A stretch of DNA of 64,000 bases, from positions 1-64,000 of the forward strand of contig JAJSLK010000063.1 of assembly GCA_021272165.1 (NCBI GenBank), read 5' to 3'. Numbering within the stretch: position 1 is the first letter of the stretch; every line of letters begins with the position of its first letter. The stretch is from Methylacidiphilales bacterium. GTDB lineage: Bacteria > Verrucomicrobiota > Verrucomicrobiia > Methylacidiphilales > UBA1321. Under the pieces are notes generated by a model. The model ran no database searches. It was not told the DNA's origin and saw only the letters and a list, made by a program, of their open reading frames with translations. Both the position numbers and the translations under genes were made by a program. Shown here in pieces: positions 1 to 9,279 of this stretch.

Positions 1-762
1 GATGCCGATGAGGCCGGCGGCACCGATGGCCATGTCGCAGAAGCCGGAGAAGTTGCAGTAGAGGTAGAGATAGAAGAAGAGGATGGCGATGGGGAGATCG
101 ATCGAGAGATGAGGATGATCATCCATCAGAAGGCCGGAATAAGTGAGCTGGTTGCAAAGAACACCGAGGAACTGGAACTTGACGAATCCAACGAGAATGC
201 GAAGCGCACACCGACCAATCGGAATCTCCCAAGGAATGGGCTCAAAACCACGGCGGTAATTGGCGTAGGTATTGATGGGGCCGACGGGCATGGTGGGAAG
301 GAAGAAGGAGAAATTGAGGTATTCCCAGAAGCCGGGCTTTTTGACGACGTCATTACGGACCTCAAGCGCAAGTCGGCTGGTGCGAAAGGCGAGATAGGAG
401 ATACCGACCAGTTCAAGCATTTCTCCCGAGTTGGCATGACCCAGTTTGGCAGAGAGCAAGCCGGGGAGGTAACGGACGATAATAAAGGCGCCGATAGGGG
501 TGAAGAAGGCGAGCCAGAATTTCCAATCTTTCGATTCAGAAAAAAGCCAGAGGGTAAGGTATTGAAAAACAATTAGGCCGACATAAAGACCAAAGCGGTC
601 GGCGTAATGAACACGATGTCCATAAAAGAGAAAAAAGTAGACACCGAGAAGATTCAGGATGGCAAAAACCACTTCCCGGGACAGGCCGGTTAGAGATCGC
701 ATGATGCCGCGACCGAGCAGAACATAAACAGCCAAGCCAGGAATAAAATAATTCCCGGACAT
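1..762 (-). CDS. MBOAT family O-acyltransferase (AlgI/DltB-like), C-terminus beyond window
   Basis: This reading frame is not listed cleanly in the ORF track because it runs off the left edge; I translated it from ATG at 762. It gives 254 residues of a multi-spanning membrane protein with the MBOAT signatures LNFSFFLPTMPVGPI and CNFSGFCDMAIGAAGLIG, the counterparts of the GPI and SGYSDMAIG motifs of AlgI/DltB. The family moves acyl groups across or at the membrane onto extracellular polymers. The catalytic His region should lie in the missing C-terminal part. The start lies 2 nt after the stop of the 43-residue membrane microprotein, so the two are probably translationally coupled. The acyl group and acceptor are inferred only from the FkbH-ACP neighbours. 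Confidence 0.85.
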   Translation of the reverse strand, partial: MSGNYFIPGLAVYVLLGRGIMRSLTGLSREVVFAILNLLGVYFFLFYGHRVHYADRFGLYVGLIVFQYLTLWLFSESKDWKFWLAFFTPIGAFIIVRYLPGLLSAKLGHANSGEMLELVGISYLAFRTSRLALEVRNDVVKKPGFWEYLNFSFFLPTMPVGPINTYANYRRGFEPIPWEIPIGRCALRILVGFVKFQFLGVLCNQLTYSGLLMDDHPHLSIDLPIAILFFYLYLYCNFSGFCDMAIGAAGLIGI

Positions 763-764
763 GA

Positions 765-896
765 CTAGAAACCCTGATAAACGCTTTTATTCTCAGCAAA
801 ATGGGGCGGAGCCAGCACCATCAGCCCAGCCGCAATGAGTGGGAGGAGAATCACCAGAGCGTAAATCAGAAGCTCAATGAGAGTTCGGCGCGGCAT
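765..896 (-). CDS. 43-residue single-pass membrane microprotein, DltX-like candidate
   Basis: The ORF track lists a longer version (765-953), but the hydrophobic protein starts at the internal ATG 896 (MPRRTLIELL). It has one membrane segment at about residues 5-29 and a short tail ending SVYQGF. The start overlaps the end of the SGNH gene by 23 nt, and TAG is followed 2 nt later by the MBOAT start. In Dlt systems a small one-pass protein, DltX, has a conserved Tyr-containing C-terminal motif implicated in acyl relay to DltB. The position, size and Tyr-x-x-Phe ending here fit that role, but the homology is inferred from context and not shown. Confidence 0.65.
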   Translation of the reverse strand: MPRRTLIELLIYALVILLPLIAAGLMVLAPPHFAENKSVYQGF

Positions 897-1983
897 ATAA
901 CTCGACCAAGGCAGGGGTGACGAGAGTGGTGAAGTACTTCTGTCCATTTTCATTGAAATGACCGGGGTCTTCGTAGAGCTTCTCGATCTGTTCGTCGGTG
1001 AGATTTCCGAACAATTTCACGGAGGGGATTCCAACCATGTCGAGATTGAGTCCGAAGGCCCCGGGCCAAAATTCCTTTTCCCCAATTTTGGGATCATGCC
1101 GCTCGGCAAACATGGGTAGGTGCAGAAGCACGATCCGGCAGCCATATTGGCGGGACAAGTCGGCAAATTTCCGGGCGAAATGGAGCTGCCATGATGGCAG
1201 ATCATTGGTGAAGTAAAAATCGTCCTTGGTTGCCTCGGAATAGATACGAACGTCAGACGATGTCGCTGTGGTCAGGGGCGCATATTCTTCGAAGGACGTG
1301 CCGGAGGAAGTCGGGGTGGCCGTATAACCATTACGGGTGCGAAGCGAGCCGAGACGTTCGACGATGTCATCGGCGTGTTTGAGAGTTTCCCAAAGTGATT
1401 TTGTCCGTGAAGAAAAGTCCACCGGCTGATTGGAACGAACCATCGAAAGCAAATTCCGAGGCATGCCTAAAATGGAAGCCAGGTAATAATCGATTTTCTT
1501 AAGCAGGGGCAACCCACCAAGGTCGTGGGCATCGTCCGCAAATCGAAACAAGCGCGCGGCCTGGCCGTTGGGAACATCCCATACCTCATAAACATCGTAA
1601 TAGACGATCATGTGAACTTTTCGATGTTGGAGAAGGTCCTGAGTTACGAGGTAGAGCGTGTCGTATCCGGCGCCACCCCAACCGAAGGTGCGGACGGTGG
1701 CCGGCCGCCCCAGTCGTTGACTCAACTGGTTCTGCACGTATGGCGTATCGATGCCATTCCAAATATGGGAGGCACCTATGAATGCGATGTCGATGTCGCC
1801 TTTTTCTCGATAGATTTGCTCATCGATATAAGGGTAAGCGCCGTTAGCCCACCAGAAGGAGGAGTAAATTTGCTCGCGCGAGGGCAGGAGCGATTTACCG
1901 ACCAGGACAGGGGAGAGAAGGATGACCAGCAGAAGAAAGGCAAAGGCGGCGGCCTGCCGAACTGAACCGAAGGCGGGCCGCAT
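874..1983 (-). CDS. Membrane-anchored SGNH-type protein (AlgJ/AlgX/DltD-like acyl-transfer partner)
   Basis: A 369-residue protein with an N-terminal membrane anchor (about residues 10-30, AFAFLLLVILLSPVLVG) and an exported domain. GASH at about 70-73 supplies the nucleophile Ser block, and the DPGH near residues 339-342 fits the DxxH of the SGNH triad. Such proteins accompany MBOAT enzymes in alginate acetylation (AlgJ/AlgX) and D-alanylation (DltD). The start ATG overlaps the ACP stop in an ATGA arrangement, and the downstream microprotein overlaps its 3' end. It therefore belongs to a five-gene acyl-transfer operon. A plain esterase function is possible but less likely in this context. Confidence 0.75.
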   Translation of the reverse strand: MRPAFGSVRQAAAFAFLLLVILLSPVLVGKSLLPSREQIYSSFWWANGAYPYIDEQIYREKGDIDIAFIGASHIWNGIDTPYVQNQLSQRLGRPATVRTFGWGGAGYDTLYLVTQDLLQHRKVHMIVYYDVYEVWDVPNGQAARLFRFADDAHDLGGLPLLKKIDYYLASILGMPRNLLSMVRSNQPVDFSSRTKSLWETLKHADDIVERLGSLRTRNGYTATPTSSGTSFEEYAPLTTATSSDVRIYSEATKDDFYFTNDLPSWQLHFARKFADLSRQYGCRIVLLHLPMFAERHDPKIGEKEFWPGAFGLNLDMVGIPSVKLFGNLTDEQIEKLYEDPGHFNENGQKYFTTLVTPALVELYAAPNSH

Positions 1984-2228
1984 CAGCGCTCCTGCGTGCG
2001 TTTGGCGATAAGGTCGGCAAATTCTCCCACGTTGCGGGTGGCCTCAACTTCACCGACGCGAAAACGGACGTTGAAGGCTTTCTCAACGGCGACGACGAGG
2101 GAGATGTGCATGAGGGAATCCCATTCGGGCACGTCCTTGGCGGTGAGGGCCGGGATGAGGGTGACCGGTTCAAGAAAAAGGTCGTCGAAGATGGTCTGCA
2201 ACTTGGCGAGGACGTCAGCTTGGGTCAT
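1983..2228 (-). CDS. Acyl carrier protein
   Basis: Starting at MTQADV (2228) this is an 81-residue carrier protein with the phosphopantetheine attachment motif WDSLMHISLVVAVE, followed by the helix AFNVRF and a typical carrier C-terminus. The longer track start (2291) only adds residues in another gene's territory. The start overlaps the end of the FkbH-like gene by 14 nt and the stop overlaps the SGNH start, so this is a tightly packed operon. It probably carries an acyl unit made by the FkbH-like protein for transfer by SGNH/MBOAT, in a role like DltC. Confidence 0.85.
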   Translation of the reverse strand: MTQADVLAKLQTIFDDLFLEPVTLIPALTAKDVPEWDSLMHISLVVAVEKAFNVRFRVGEVEATRNVGEFADLIAKRTQER

Positions 2229-4083
2229 AAGCGCGGCGTGTGATTTTGATCCTGGTGGGGGTGGGTTGAAAATTTTTGAGGGAGAGTTCAAACTGACGGG
2301 ATTTTTCGTCCTCGGCGACCAGAGTGAAGCCCATGCGGGAATAAAAGTCGCGCACCATTTCGTTCTTGGGCGTGGGGAGATAGAGGCCCTCGAGTTTGGA
2401 ACAATTGCGGGCGGCGGCGAGGCGGGCGAGTTCGTTGAGAACTTCGTCCTCGACCTGGCGCTTGAGGACGCGGCAGCTCATGAGCCAGGTGTCGATTTTC
2501 ATGATGCCATCGACAGCGTGGCCGATGACGATGGAGATGAGGCCGTGATCGCCGAAGCGGTCCTTGAGGCGGACGGAGAAGCCGATGTAGCCGGGCTCGC
2601 GCATGAGGGCCTGGACTTCGGCCTCGGTACGGCGGCGGGTGGTGAGGTTGAACTGGTTGCTTTTGTTGATGAGCTGGGAGAGGCGGGGGACATCGACGGG
2701 GACAAACTCGGTGATGACGGCTTCCATCTCGAGCGATTCAAGATAGACGTTCATGTCGGTGGCGGAAGCCTGGAGTTCCTTGCGACGGGCCTCGGAAAGA
2801 TACTGGCTGGTGCGCTCGGCGTCCTCGGCGGTGAGACTGCGGACCTCGAAGAAGCGGCAATCCTGGAGAAGCGTGGCGTATTCGGAAGGATCAGGGCCGA
2901 GGAGGATGGTGGCAACCTCAGGGACAAACTGGCGGACGATGTCGATCTCGGCGGGGTTGTCGTCGACGAAGACGAAGCTGTCGAGGCCGAGGTTCAGTTC
3001 GGCGGCGATCTGGCGGATGTTGTCGGACTTCGGATCCCAGTTCGCCTTGAAGGCGACGATGTCATCCATCTTGAGGATCATTTCGGGATGCTTTTCAAAG
3101 ACTTCGGCGGCGCGGTGGTGATCGTTTTTGCTGCTGACGGCGAGGAGGACACCGCGGTGCCTGAGCGAGGCGATGTAGCGCTGGAAGGCCTTGAAGGCCT
3201 CGCCGCGGGGCGAGGTGTCGCCGAGTTCGATGCCTTCGAGGCCGTCATCGGCCACGACGCCTCCCCAGAGGGTGTTGTCGAGGTCGAGGACGAGGACTTT
3301 TTTGGGCGCGCGGCGGAGTGAGGCGATGAGGTGGGCGGCCTCGCGGGCGAAATCGACGAGGAGAGCGGGCGAGCAGGGTTGCTTGCTTTCGAACCAGGAG
3401 CGTTCGTCGCGGGCCTGGATGCCGCCGAGGCGGTGGGCGAGGAACTCGAGGTCGCAGATATGAAGATAGGGCGGGGCCTTGAGGCCGAGTTCGAGATTGA
3501 CCCATTTGCGGAAGGTCCAGTCGGAGCCCATGGTGCGAGAGCGGAAAGCGCCGTGATCGTGGCGGGCGGGAAGGATATAATTGGTGGTGATGATTTCGGC
3601 GCTGGTTTTGTCGTGGGCGCGGGCGATGAGTTGCAGAAGGGAATCGACGACGCGGGTGGCCTCAGCCTGCTGCAATTCGCGCGGGTCGGTGAGCTTGCCG
3701 GGGTAGCGGCAGCGGTTTTCCGAGGGCATGAGCAGGACGACCCTGGGCGCGAAGGCATAGAGTCCGCTCGACTCGTCCATGATTTCGGAGATGTAGTTAT
3801 CGAAATCGCCTTTCCAGAGTTCGCAGGGGGAACCTTCGAGCTCGCAAATATGCTCGAGGAGTTCGTGGAATGGATAGAGGCTGTAGCCGCCGAGGAGGGC
3901 GACGCGGATTTTTTCGGACGCGGGCTTGGGCGGCGCGAGATGACGGGCATGGGCTTTTTTGCGCAGGGACGAGAGGATGAAAAGCTCGTCGAAAGCGCGG
4001 GCTTCACGGGTCTGCTGCCGGAGGAGTTCCCAAAATTCCGGAGCGCCGTCCAAAAGCAGTTTTTTGAGGCGGCTGGTGTCCAT
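2215..4083 (-). CDS. FkbH-like HAD-IIIC phosphatase with C-terminal GNAT domain
   Basis: A 622-residue protein, the usual length for full FkbH-like enzymes. An N-terminal SGNH-like segment (GGYSLY near 65) precedes the HAD motif VLVLDLDNTLWGG at about 263-275, followed by FVFVDDNPAEI and a C-terminal GNAT-type domain with LINKSNQFNLTTRR and FGDHGLIS. In polyketide pathways FkbH proteins take glycerate from 1,3-bisphosphoglycerate, remove phosphate and load a glyceryl unit on an ACP. Here the ACP gene is directly downstream and overlapping, so glyceryl-ACP or a related acyl-ACP is the inferred product. It occupies the position of the activating ligase DltA in a Dlt-like cassette. Confidence 0.88.
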   Translation of the reverse strand: MDTSRLKKLLLDGAPEFWELLRQQTREARAFDELFILSSLRKKAHARHLAPPKPASEKIRVALLGGYSLYPFHELLEHICELEGSPCELWKGDFDNYISEIMDESSGLYAFAPRVVLLMPSENRCRYPGKLTDPRELQQAEATRVVDSLLQLIARAHDKTSAEIITTNYILPARHDHGAFRSRTMGSDWTFRKWVNLELGLKAPPYLHICDLEFLAHRLGGIQARDERSWFESKQPCSPALLVDFAREAAHLIASLRRAPKKVLVLDLDNTLWGGVVADDGLEGIELGDTSPRGEAFKAFQRYIASLRHRGVLLAVSSKNDHHRAAEVFEKHPEMILKMDDIVAFKANWDPKSDNIRQIAAELNLGLDSFVFVDDNPAEIDIVRQFVPEVATILLGPDPSEYATLLQDCRFFEVRSLTAEDAERTSQYLSEARRKELQASATDMNVYLESLEMEAVITEFVPVDVPRLSQLINKSNQFNLTTRRRTEAEVQALMREPGYIGFSVRLKDRFGDHGLISIVIGHAVDGIMKIDTWLMSCRVLKRQVEDEVLNELARLAAARNCSKLEGLYLPTPKNEMVRDFYSRMGFTLVAEDEKSRQFELSLKNFQPTPTRIKITRRAYDPS

Positions 4084-4142
4084 GCGGGAGCTGAATTTTA
4101 TGATTCAGGAGGGTTCCAGCAAGGTTTTAATCCCAAGAGCGG

Positions 4143-5285
4143 CTAGGAAGCGCGGGTTGTTGCGCTTTTGTAACATGATTCGAGTTCGGCGGCGACGCGC
4201 AACCAGGGCCAAGCTTTGGCGTATTCAAATCCGCGCTTTCCCATTTCCGAGGCCAGCGGGGGATGATCGATCCATTGCTTCATCGCGGCGGCCTGCTCTT
4301 CAGCCGTGAGGCCGGCGGAGATGCCGATCCTGTTATCATGAACCCAGTCGCCGTAATTGCTGTCGTCCGAAGCGAGGACGGCAAGACCGGCGCCGGAGGC
4401 TTCGCGCGCAAGCTTGGCGATGCCTTCGAAGCGGGAGGGATGGAGAAAGACGTCGGAAGCGGCGAAGAGTTTGTCCTTTCCCTCGCCGTAGACGGGCGGA
4501 TGGAGGCTGACGTTGGTGAGTCCTTCCCGCCGGATGATGCGACCGATGCGCTCGAAGGCATGGTTCTCTTCGGGGCCGGCGAAGGTAACGGTGAAGTGGG
4601 ATGTGAGGCCCTGTTTATTGAGGAGAATCGCAGCCTGGAGAATGAGGTCGAGGCCTTTTTGGAAAATATCGACGCGGCCGACGAAGAGGAAGCGGACGGG
4701 TCGGGTCGCTTCCGGGCCCGAGAGACGCGCGGCCGTGAGCCATTCGGGATTGAAGCCCCAGGAGATGATTTGGGAATCGACGCCGAAGCGGGTATGCAAA
4801 TCATGGGCCTCGAAAGCGGAGAGACTGCGCACCTGTGCCGCGTGTTTGAGCATGGGGATATCATAGAAGGTCTGGTAAATGCGGCGACCGAGGCTGTGGA
4901 GGGGAGTGGACGGCTTTTCGGCAAAACGGTGATCGAGATGGACGCGAATGAGGTGGCCGCAGGGCTCAAGAACGTAGGGACGCTTCAGCCGCCGGAGAAC
5001 CGTGGAGACGCGGGCGTGAAAAGGGGTCCAGCAGGCGACGATATGGGTGACGTCGGGCTGGAATTCGCCAATGCGGTTGGCAATGGCGGGGGAAGATTTG
5101 CGCTCGGCGTAGGTGACGGGAAGGTGGGTCAACCGGGGATGCTGATCGGCATAAGCGGGGCCGTTCTGCACGTAGAGGGCACCGACCTCATGGCCGCACT
5201 CGAGCAGGGCCTGGATGGTGGACTTGACTTCAGTGGCCTCGGCCCGGTCGGCGGCGAGGCTGCTGATGACGAGAAGAATGCGCAT
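4143..5285 (-). CDS. Glycosyltransferase family 4
   Basis: The true start is MRILLVISSL at 5285; the ORF track adds 69 residues upstream that lie in the permease frame region. The 380-residue protein has a GT-B fold pattern: N-terminal Rossmann start, RFLFVGRVDIFQKGLDLILQA before the nucleotide-sugar site, and FLHPSRFEGIAKLAREASGAG as the EX7E-type donor-binding region. It would add a sugar to an undecaprenyl-linked intermediate on the cytoplasmic face. It lies between the FkbH operon and the export permease on the same strand, within the exopolysaccharide locus. Donor and acceptor cannot be read from sequence. Confidence 0.85.
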   Translation of the reverse strand: MRILLVISSLAADRAEATEVKSTIQALLECGHEVGALYVQNGPAYADQHPRLTHLPVTYAERKSSPAIANRIGEFQPDVTHIVACWTPFHARVSTVLRRLKRPYVLEPCGHLIRVHLDHRFAEKPSTPLHSLGRRIYQTFYDIPMLKHAAQVRSLSAFEAHDLHTRFGVDSQIISWGFNPEWLTAARLSGPEATRPVRFLFVGRVDIFQKGLDLILQAAILLNKQGLTSHFTVTFAGPEENHAFERIGRIIRREGLTNVSLHPPVYGEGKDKLFAASDVFLHPSRFEGIAKLAREASGAGLAVLASDDSNYGDWVHDNRIGISAGLTAEEQAAAMKQWIDHPPLASEMGKRGFEYAKAWPWLRVAAELESCYKSATTRAS

Positions 5286-5302
5286 GGGCGGCGATCCCTG
5301 TC

Positions 5303-6121
5303 CTAGATCACGTCGGCGAAGGTTTTCTCGGTTTTGCGGAAGTACCAAACGCCGAGGAGAGCGAAGAAGACGGTGACGGAAAGCGAGACGAGGAAGCTGG
5401 AGAACATGAAACCGCCACGGCCGTCGAGGAGGGCCCAGCGAAAGCCGTCGATGACGCCGACCATGGGGTTGAGGGAGTAGAGCCAGCGCCATTGGTCAGG
5501 CACCGCGGAACTGGGAAAGCCGACGGGCGAGACGTAGGTGCCGATCTGGACGATGAAGGGGATGATGTAACGGAAGTCGCGATATTTGACGTTGAGCGCG
5601 GTGAGGAGAAGGCCGGGGCCAAGTGCGGCGAGGAAAGCCATGATGATAAGAAGCGGGATGACAATGAAACGCCAGGTGGGAATGAACTGGTACCAGAGCA
5701 TGAGAATGAGCAGGAGCACGAAGGTGATGAGGAAATCGACGAGGGCGGTGATGACGGCGCCGGCCGGGATGATCATGCGGGGGAAGTAGACCTTGGAGAT
5801 GAGGTTGGAATTGGCCACGAGGCTCTGGCTGGAGCCGGTGAGCGAGGTGGAGAAGAATTGCCACGGGAGCATTCCGGCCATGACGAGGAGCGGATAGGGG
5901 ACACCGCCGGGCGGGATTTTGGCGAGCTTGCCGAAGATGACGGTGAAGATGATGGTGGCGAGGAGAGGCTGAAGAATGGCCCAGATGATGCCGATGGCGG
6001 TCTGCTTATAGCGGACGGAGATGTCGCGCCAGGCGAGGACGTAGAAGAGCTCGCGATAATGCCAGAGATCGCGCCAATACTGGCGCTCGATCCGTCCGGG
6101 TTCGATGATGATGCGGGCCAT
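5303..6121 (-). CDS. ABC-2 type polysaccharide export permease (Wzm-like)
   Basis: Start chosen at MARIIIEPGR (6121); the track ORF extends to 7144 only because a shadow frame of the next gene is open. The 272-residue protein has an N-terminal amphipathic stretch, RYKQTAIGIIWAILQP (the ABC2 membrane-domain signature), about six membrane helices and the NPMVGVIDGFRWALL segment typical of Wzm/KpsM/RfbA exporters. It would export a lipid-linked glycan across the inner membrane. Its ATP-binding partner Wzt, normally adjacent, is not found anywhere in this window. The next gene downstream is a GT4 17 nt away. Confidence 0.88.
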   Translation of the reverse strand: MARIIIEPGRIERQYWRDLWHYRELFYVLAWRDISVRYKQTAIGIIWAILQPLLATIIFTVIFGKLAKIPPGGVPYPLLVMAGMLPWQFFSTSLTGSSQSLVANSNLISKVYFPRMIIPAGAVITALVDFLITFVLLLILMLWYQFIPTWRFIVIPLLIIMAFLAALGPGLLLTALNVKYRDFRYIIPFIVQIGTYVSPVGFPSSAVPDQWRWLYSLNPMVGVIDGFRWALLDGRGGFMFSSFLVSLSVTVFFALLGVWYFRKTEKTFADVI

Positions 6122-6155
6122 GGCGGGGGAGTATGGGGGCGGGGTGAAAGTATGG

Positions 6156-7430
6156 TCAATAAGCGAAGGCGGCGCGGCGGGTGGGCGCGGGATGGGCGGC
6201 GACGGCCTCCTCGTAGAACCGGCTGATAGCCGCGCCCATGGTGCGCATGGTGAATTTTTCGTGAACACGGGCGCGGGCCTGTTCAGAGAGTTTGGCAAGG
6301 AGTGCGCGGTCGCGGGAGACGCGGGTGAGAAAACCGGCCATGGCTTCGATGGCTTCCTGCGGATCGTGGATCGGCGCGACGAAGCCGGTCTCGGCGGTGA
6401 CCTGCGAGGCGGGTCCGCCGATGTCGAGGCAGACGACGGGCCGTCCGGCGGCCATCGCTTCCATGCAGACATTGCCGAAGGCTTCGTGGAGCGCGGGATG
6501 CATGAGAACATGGGCTTGGGCGAGCTTGGCCAGGACATCGGCGTAGGAGGGCAGATGGCCGAAGAAGCGGATGCGGTCGGCGACGCCGGTCCGGGCCGCG
6601 ATTTCCTCGAGGTTGGGGCGGAAGGGGCCGTTGTTGATGAGCCAGAGTTCGGCTTCGGGATCGTTTTTGGCGAAAAGGCCGAAGGCGCGGATGGCGAGAT
6701 GGAAGCCTTTCCAATGCAGGAGCCGGCCCATGCAGATGGCGCGAAAAGGCCCGGGCGGCGGCGACGGAAATTTGCCGAAAGTTTCGAGTTCGTCAGCGGC
6801 AAGGGCGGCCTGGGGGAGCTGCTCGACGCGGCGGACGCCGAGGTCGCGGATGGCTTCGCAGGCCTCACGGGAGACACCGATACCGATGGTGGCGGCGCGG
6901 GCGGTGGCGCGGAGGGCGGGATCGCGTTGCGAGACGGCGCGGATGAAATCGCGAACGAATTCAAACCAGCGCTCGCGGATGGGCAGCTCGGCCAGGAAGG
7001 CGGACGGAGCATACTCGGCCGCACCGACCGGGCCCCAGATGAAGGGGATGCCGAGATCGCGGATGCCGCAGGGCGACCAGTAGCGACCGAAGGTGACGTG
7101 ATGGACGAGGTCGAAGCCGATTTCGTCGTGCAATTTCTGGGCAATGCCGAGCATTTTGTGCTGCCAGAGATGATAATAGACGCAGCCGAGCATTCCCGGA
7201 CGGCGCAGAGCGCGGACCATCCAGTGGGGCAACTGGAAGAAGACGGGATGGAAGCGGGGCATGGGATTTTCGGCGAGGTAACTCATCATGCCGGGTTCGT
7301 ACTCGCTTTTTTCGATGAGGGCCCAGACTTCGTGGCCCTCGGCGAGGGCGTGGTTGACGGAACGCCAGGCGTTGCCGGGCTCGGAGGTTTTGCAGGGCGC
7401 GCAGGAATAGGCGGAGAGCAGAATCTTCAT
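6156..7430 (-). CDS. Glycosyltransferase family 4 (WcaL/RfaB type)
   Basis: A 424-residue GT-B enzyme beginning [20 protein letters not shown], a characteristic N-terminus of one GT4 subgroup. It carries [19 protein letters not shown] (donor domain start) and [26 protein letters not shown] (the E-x7-E region). It is likely a cytoplasmic transferase extending the repeat unit. The start overlaps the stop of the hexapeptide acyltransferase by 4 nt (ATGA), and the permease follows 34 nt downstream, so the three appear co-transcribed. The sugar specificity is unknown. Confidence 0.87.
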   Translation of the reverse strand: MKILLSAYSCAPCKTSEPGNAWRSVNHALAEGHEVWALIEKSEYEPGMMSYLAENPMPRFHPVFFQLPHWMVRALRRPGMLGCVYYHLWQHKMLGIAQKLHDEIGFDLVHHVTFGRYWSPCGIRDLGIPFIWGPVGAAEYAPSAFLAELPIRERWFEFVRDFIRAVSQRDPALRATARAATIGIGVSREACEAIRDLGVRRVEQLPQAALAADELETFGKFPSPPPGPFRAICMGRLLHWKGFHLAIRAFGLFAKNDPEAELWLINNGPFRPNLEEIAARTGVADRIRFFGHLPSYADVLAKLAQAHVLMHPALHEAFGNVCMEAMAAGRPVVCLDIGGPASQVTAETGFVAPIHDPQEAIEAMAGFLTRVSRDRALLAKLSEQARARVHEKFTMRTMGAAISRFYEEAVAAHPAPTRRAAFAY

Positions 7431-8056
7431 GCGGCTTTTTCCGGAGCATGGGCATGGCCGCTTCTGGTGCCGACTTCCCGCGCGGGATTACCGGCAAAGA
7501 TGGCGTTGGCCGGGATGTTACGGGTCACGACGGCGCCGGCGCCGATGATGGCGTAGTCGCCGATCTCGACGCCCTTGAGGACGATGGCGCGGGCGCCAAT
7601 GAAGACGCTGCGGCCGATGCGGATGGGACGGGCGCCTTCGCTATATTCGTTGCGCCAGGTGCCATCGGGCTCGAGGACGTGGAAATCGTTGTCGATGATC
7701 ATGGCGCCGGAGCCGAGGATGGTGTCGTCGCCGATGGTGATTTCTTTTCCAGCACAAAGGACGGCGGCGCTGAGGCCGACGCGCGCGCCGAGACGGAGCT
7801 CGGCCCCGGGGGCAAGGGTGCGCAGGACGGAGGGTTGCGGGCAGCCGAGAGGATTGGAGCGGAGCGCGCTGACAATGCGAACGCCTTCAGAGAGGATGAT
7901 GCGGGAATTGGGCGCGACGCTGATCATGGGGCGACCGACAAAGACAATGCCCTGGCCACACTCGACGCCTTTGATGTCAGCTTCAGCCTGCCAAAGAAAA
8001 CTGGGGAAGGAACGGAGCCAGGAAACAAACCGGCCAAGGGCGTGCGCGGAATTCAC
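7427..8056 (-). CDS. Left-handed beta-helix (hexapeptide repeat) acyltransferase
   Basis: The C-terminal half shows clear hexapeptide repeats ending in [22 protein letters not shown] and [23 protein letters not shown], the signature of WcaF/CysE-like O-acetyltransferases. The track ORF starts at 8143, but that would overlap the divergent glycosyltransferase start at 8079. A GTG at 8056, preceded by AAAGAG, removes the overlap and is preferred here (209 aa). It would decorate a sugar or glycan with an acetyl group in the cytoplasm. The stop overlaps the following GT4 start. The start remains uncertain. Confidence 0.82.
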   Translation of the reverse strand: MNSAHALGRFVSWLRSFPSFLWQAEADIKGVECGQGIVFVGRPMISVAPNSRIILSEGVRIVSALRSNPLGCPQPSVLRTLAPGAELRLGARVGLSAAVLCAGKEITIGDDTILGSGAMIIDNDFHVLEPDGTWRNEYSEGARPIRIGRSVFIGARAIVLKGVEIGDYAIIGAGAVVTRNIPANAIFAGNPAREVGTRSGHAHAPEKAA

Positions 8057-8078
8057 AGATAAACTCTTTGCTTCGAGG

Positions 8079-9224
8079 ATGCCATTCGTCCATTTTGACA
8101 GCGTGCGAGTGGCGATATTGGCAAACTTTCCCCTGCATGTCATTCCTTCTTTGAGCAGCGGAAAAGCGCCGACGGGACATTACGCGACATGGTTACCGCC
8201 ACTGGCGGAGGCGAACGCGACTGGCGACGGGATCGAGCGGATCTGGATCACGCTTTGTGATGAAATAGAGAAGAAAACGGAGGGCGTTTTCTGGAACCAG
8301 CGGTTCATTATTTTACCGTCGCGAAAAACGGGGCGGGCGAGTTCGTTCTTCCGCGAGGATCGGGCGGCGATCCAGGCGGTACTGCGGGAAATTCGACCCG
8401 ACCTGGTGCACGGCTGGGGAACAGAAGACGTCTATGCGCTGGCGGCGGTGACATCGGGATTTCCGGCGGTGATTTCGATGCAGGGCATCCTGAGCCACTA
8501 CGTGCTGCATACGCAGTCCGACGCGCGAATGTGGTTCCAGGCGCTGCTGGAACTTTATCTTTTGCGACGGACACGGGCGTTGACGTGCGAAAGCCGGTGG
8601 GCGCGGCCGATCTTGCAACGGCGCGCGCCGCGGGCGGAGATCACGTGTATCGAATACGGCGCGCATCCCGATTTTTTCGAAGCGACGTGGACGCCCGATC
8701 CGGCCAACCCCGCGGCGATTTTTGTCGGGACGGTGGCGGCCCGAAAGGGAATCCAGGATGCGCTGAAGGCTTTTGCCACGCCGGAATTGAAGGAAACCGA
8801 GTTGTGGGTGGTGGGAAGCGGTCCGCTGGAGGACTGGGAAAACGCGCCGCCGAACGTCAAATGGCTGGGACGGCTCGACCGCGCGCGGCTGATCGAAAAA
8901 ATGTCGAAGGCGTGGTGTTTGGTGCTGCCGACGCGGGCCGATACGAGCCCGAACGTGGTGAAGGAGGGGCGGGTGATGGGCCTGCCGGTGGTGACGACGC
9001 CGTGCGGCGGGCAGAGCGATTATATCGAGGAGGGACGGAACGGATTTATCGTCAACCCGGGTGACATTGCCAATCTGACTTCCCGACTGCACCAGCTGCT
9101 TTCTGATTTTGATTTCTGCCGCCAGCGGGGTTTGGACGGTTGGGAGGCAGACCGGGCGATTTTCCGGACGGATGTCATGGCGGAAAAATTCCGTGCATTG
9201 TATCGTGAGGTAACAATCTTGTAA
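8079..9224 (+). CDS. Glycosyltransferase family 4
   Basis: The track ORF (7575) begins in the antisense of the acyltransferase; the protein-like sequence begins at [18 protein letters not shown] (8079), giving 381 residues. A GTG at 8103 is an alternative start. It has [18 protein letters not shown] in the hinge region and [24 protein letters not shown] as the nucleotide-sugar site, both typical of GT4. It is divergent from the acyltransferase with almost no intergenic space and precedes the exosortase gene by 55 nt on the same strand. The sugar donor is unknown. Confidence 0.85.
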   Translation: MPFVHFDSVRVAILANFPLHVIPSLSSGKAPTGHYATWLPPLAEANATGDGIERIWITLCDEIEKKTEGVFWNQRFIILPSRKTGRASSFFREDRAAIQAVLREIRPDLVHGWGTEDVYALAAVTSGFPAVISMQGILSHYVLHTQSDARMWFQALLELYLLRRTRALTCESRWARPILQRRAPRAEITCIEYGAHPDFFEATWTPDPANPAAIFVGTVAARKGIQDALKAFATPELKETELWVVGSGPLEDWENAPPNVKWLGRLDRARLIEKMSKAWCLVLPTRADTSPNVVKEGRVMGLPVVTTPCGGQSDYIEEGRNGFIVNPGDIANLTSRLHQLLSDFDFCRQRGLDGWEADRAIFRTDVMAEKFRALYREVTIL

Positions 9225-9279
9225 GGCGAAAGCGGGATTTAGCCTTGGATTTGGGAGTTGCGTCTCCTAGAGTGTAAGA

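Noticed and set aside
109-576. 155-aa plus-strand ORF
   Set aside because: It is antisense to the MBOAT frame, which has clear family motifs.
1996-3321. 441-aa plus-strand ORF
   Set aside because: Antisense shadow of the FkbH-like gene, rich in Gly/Glu/Asp from GC-skewed codons, with no domain.
5303-7144. Reading 5303-7144 as one 613-aa permease fusion
   Set aside because: The first 340 residues are Ser/Pro/Arg shadow sequence of another gene; the permease starts at 6121.
6105-7556. 483-aa plus-strand ORF
   Set aside because: Shadow of the GT4 gene at 6156-7430; composition is the mirror of the coding strand.
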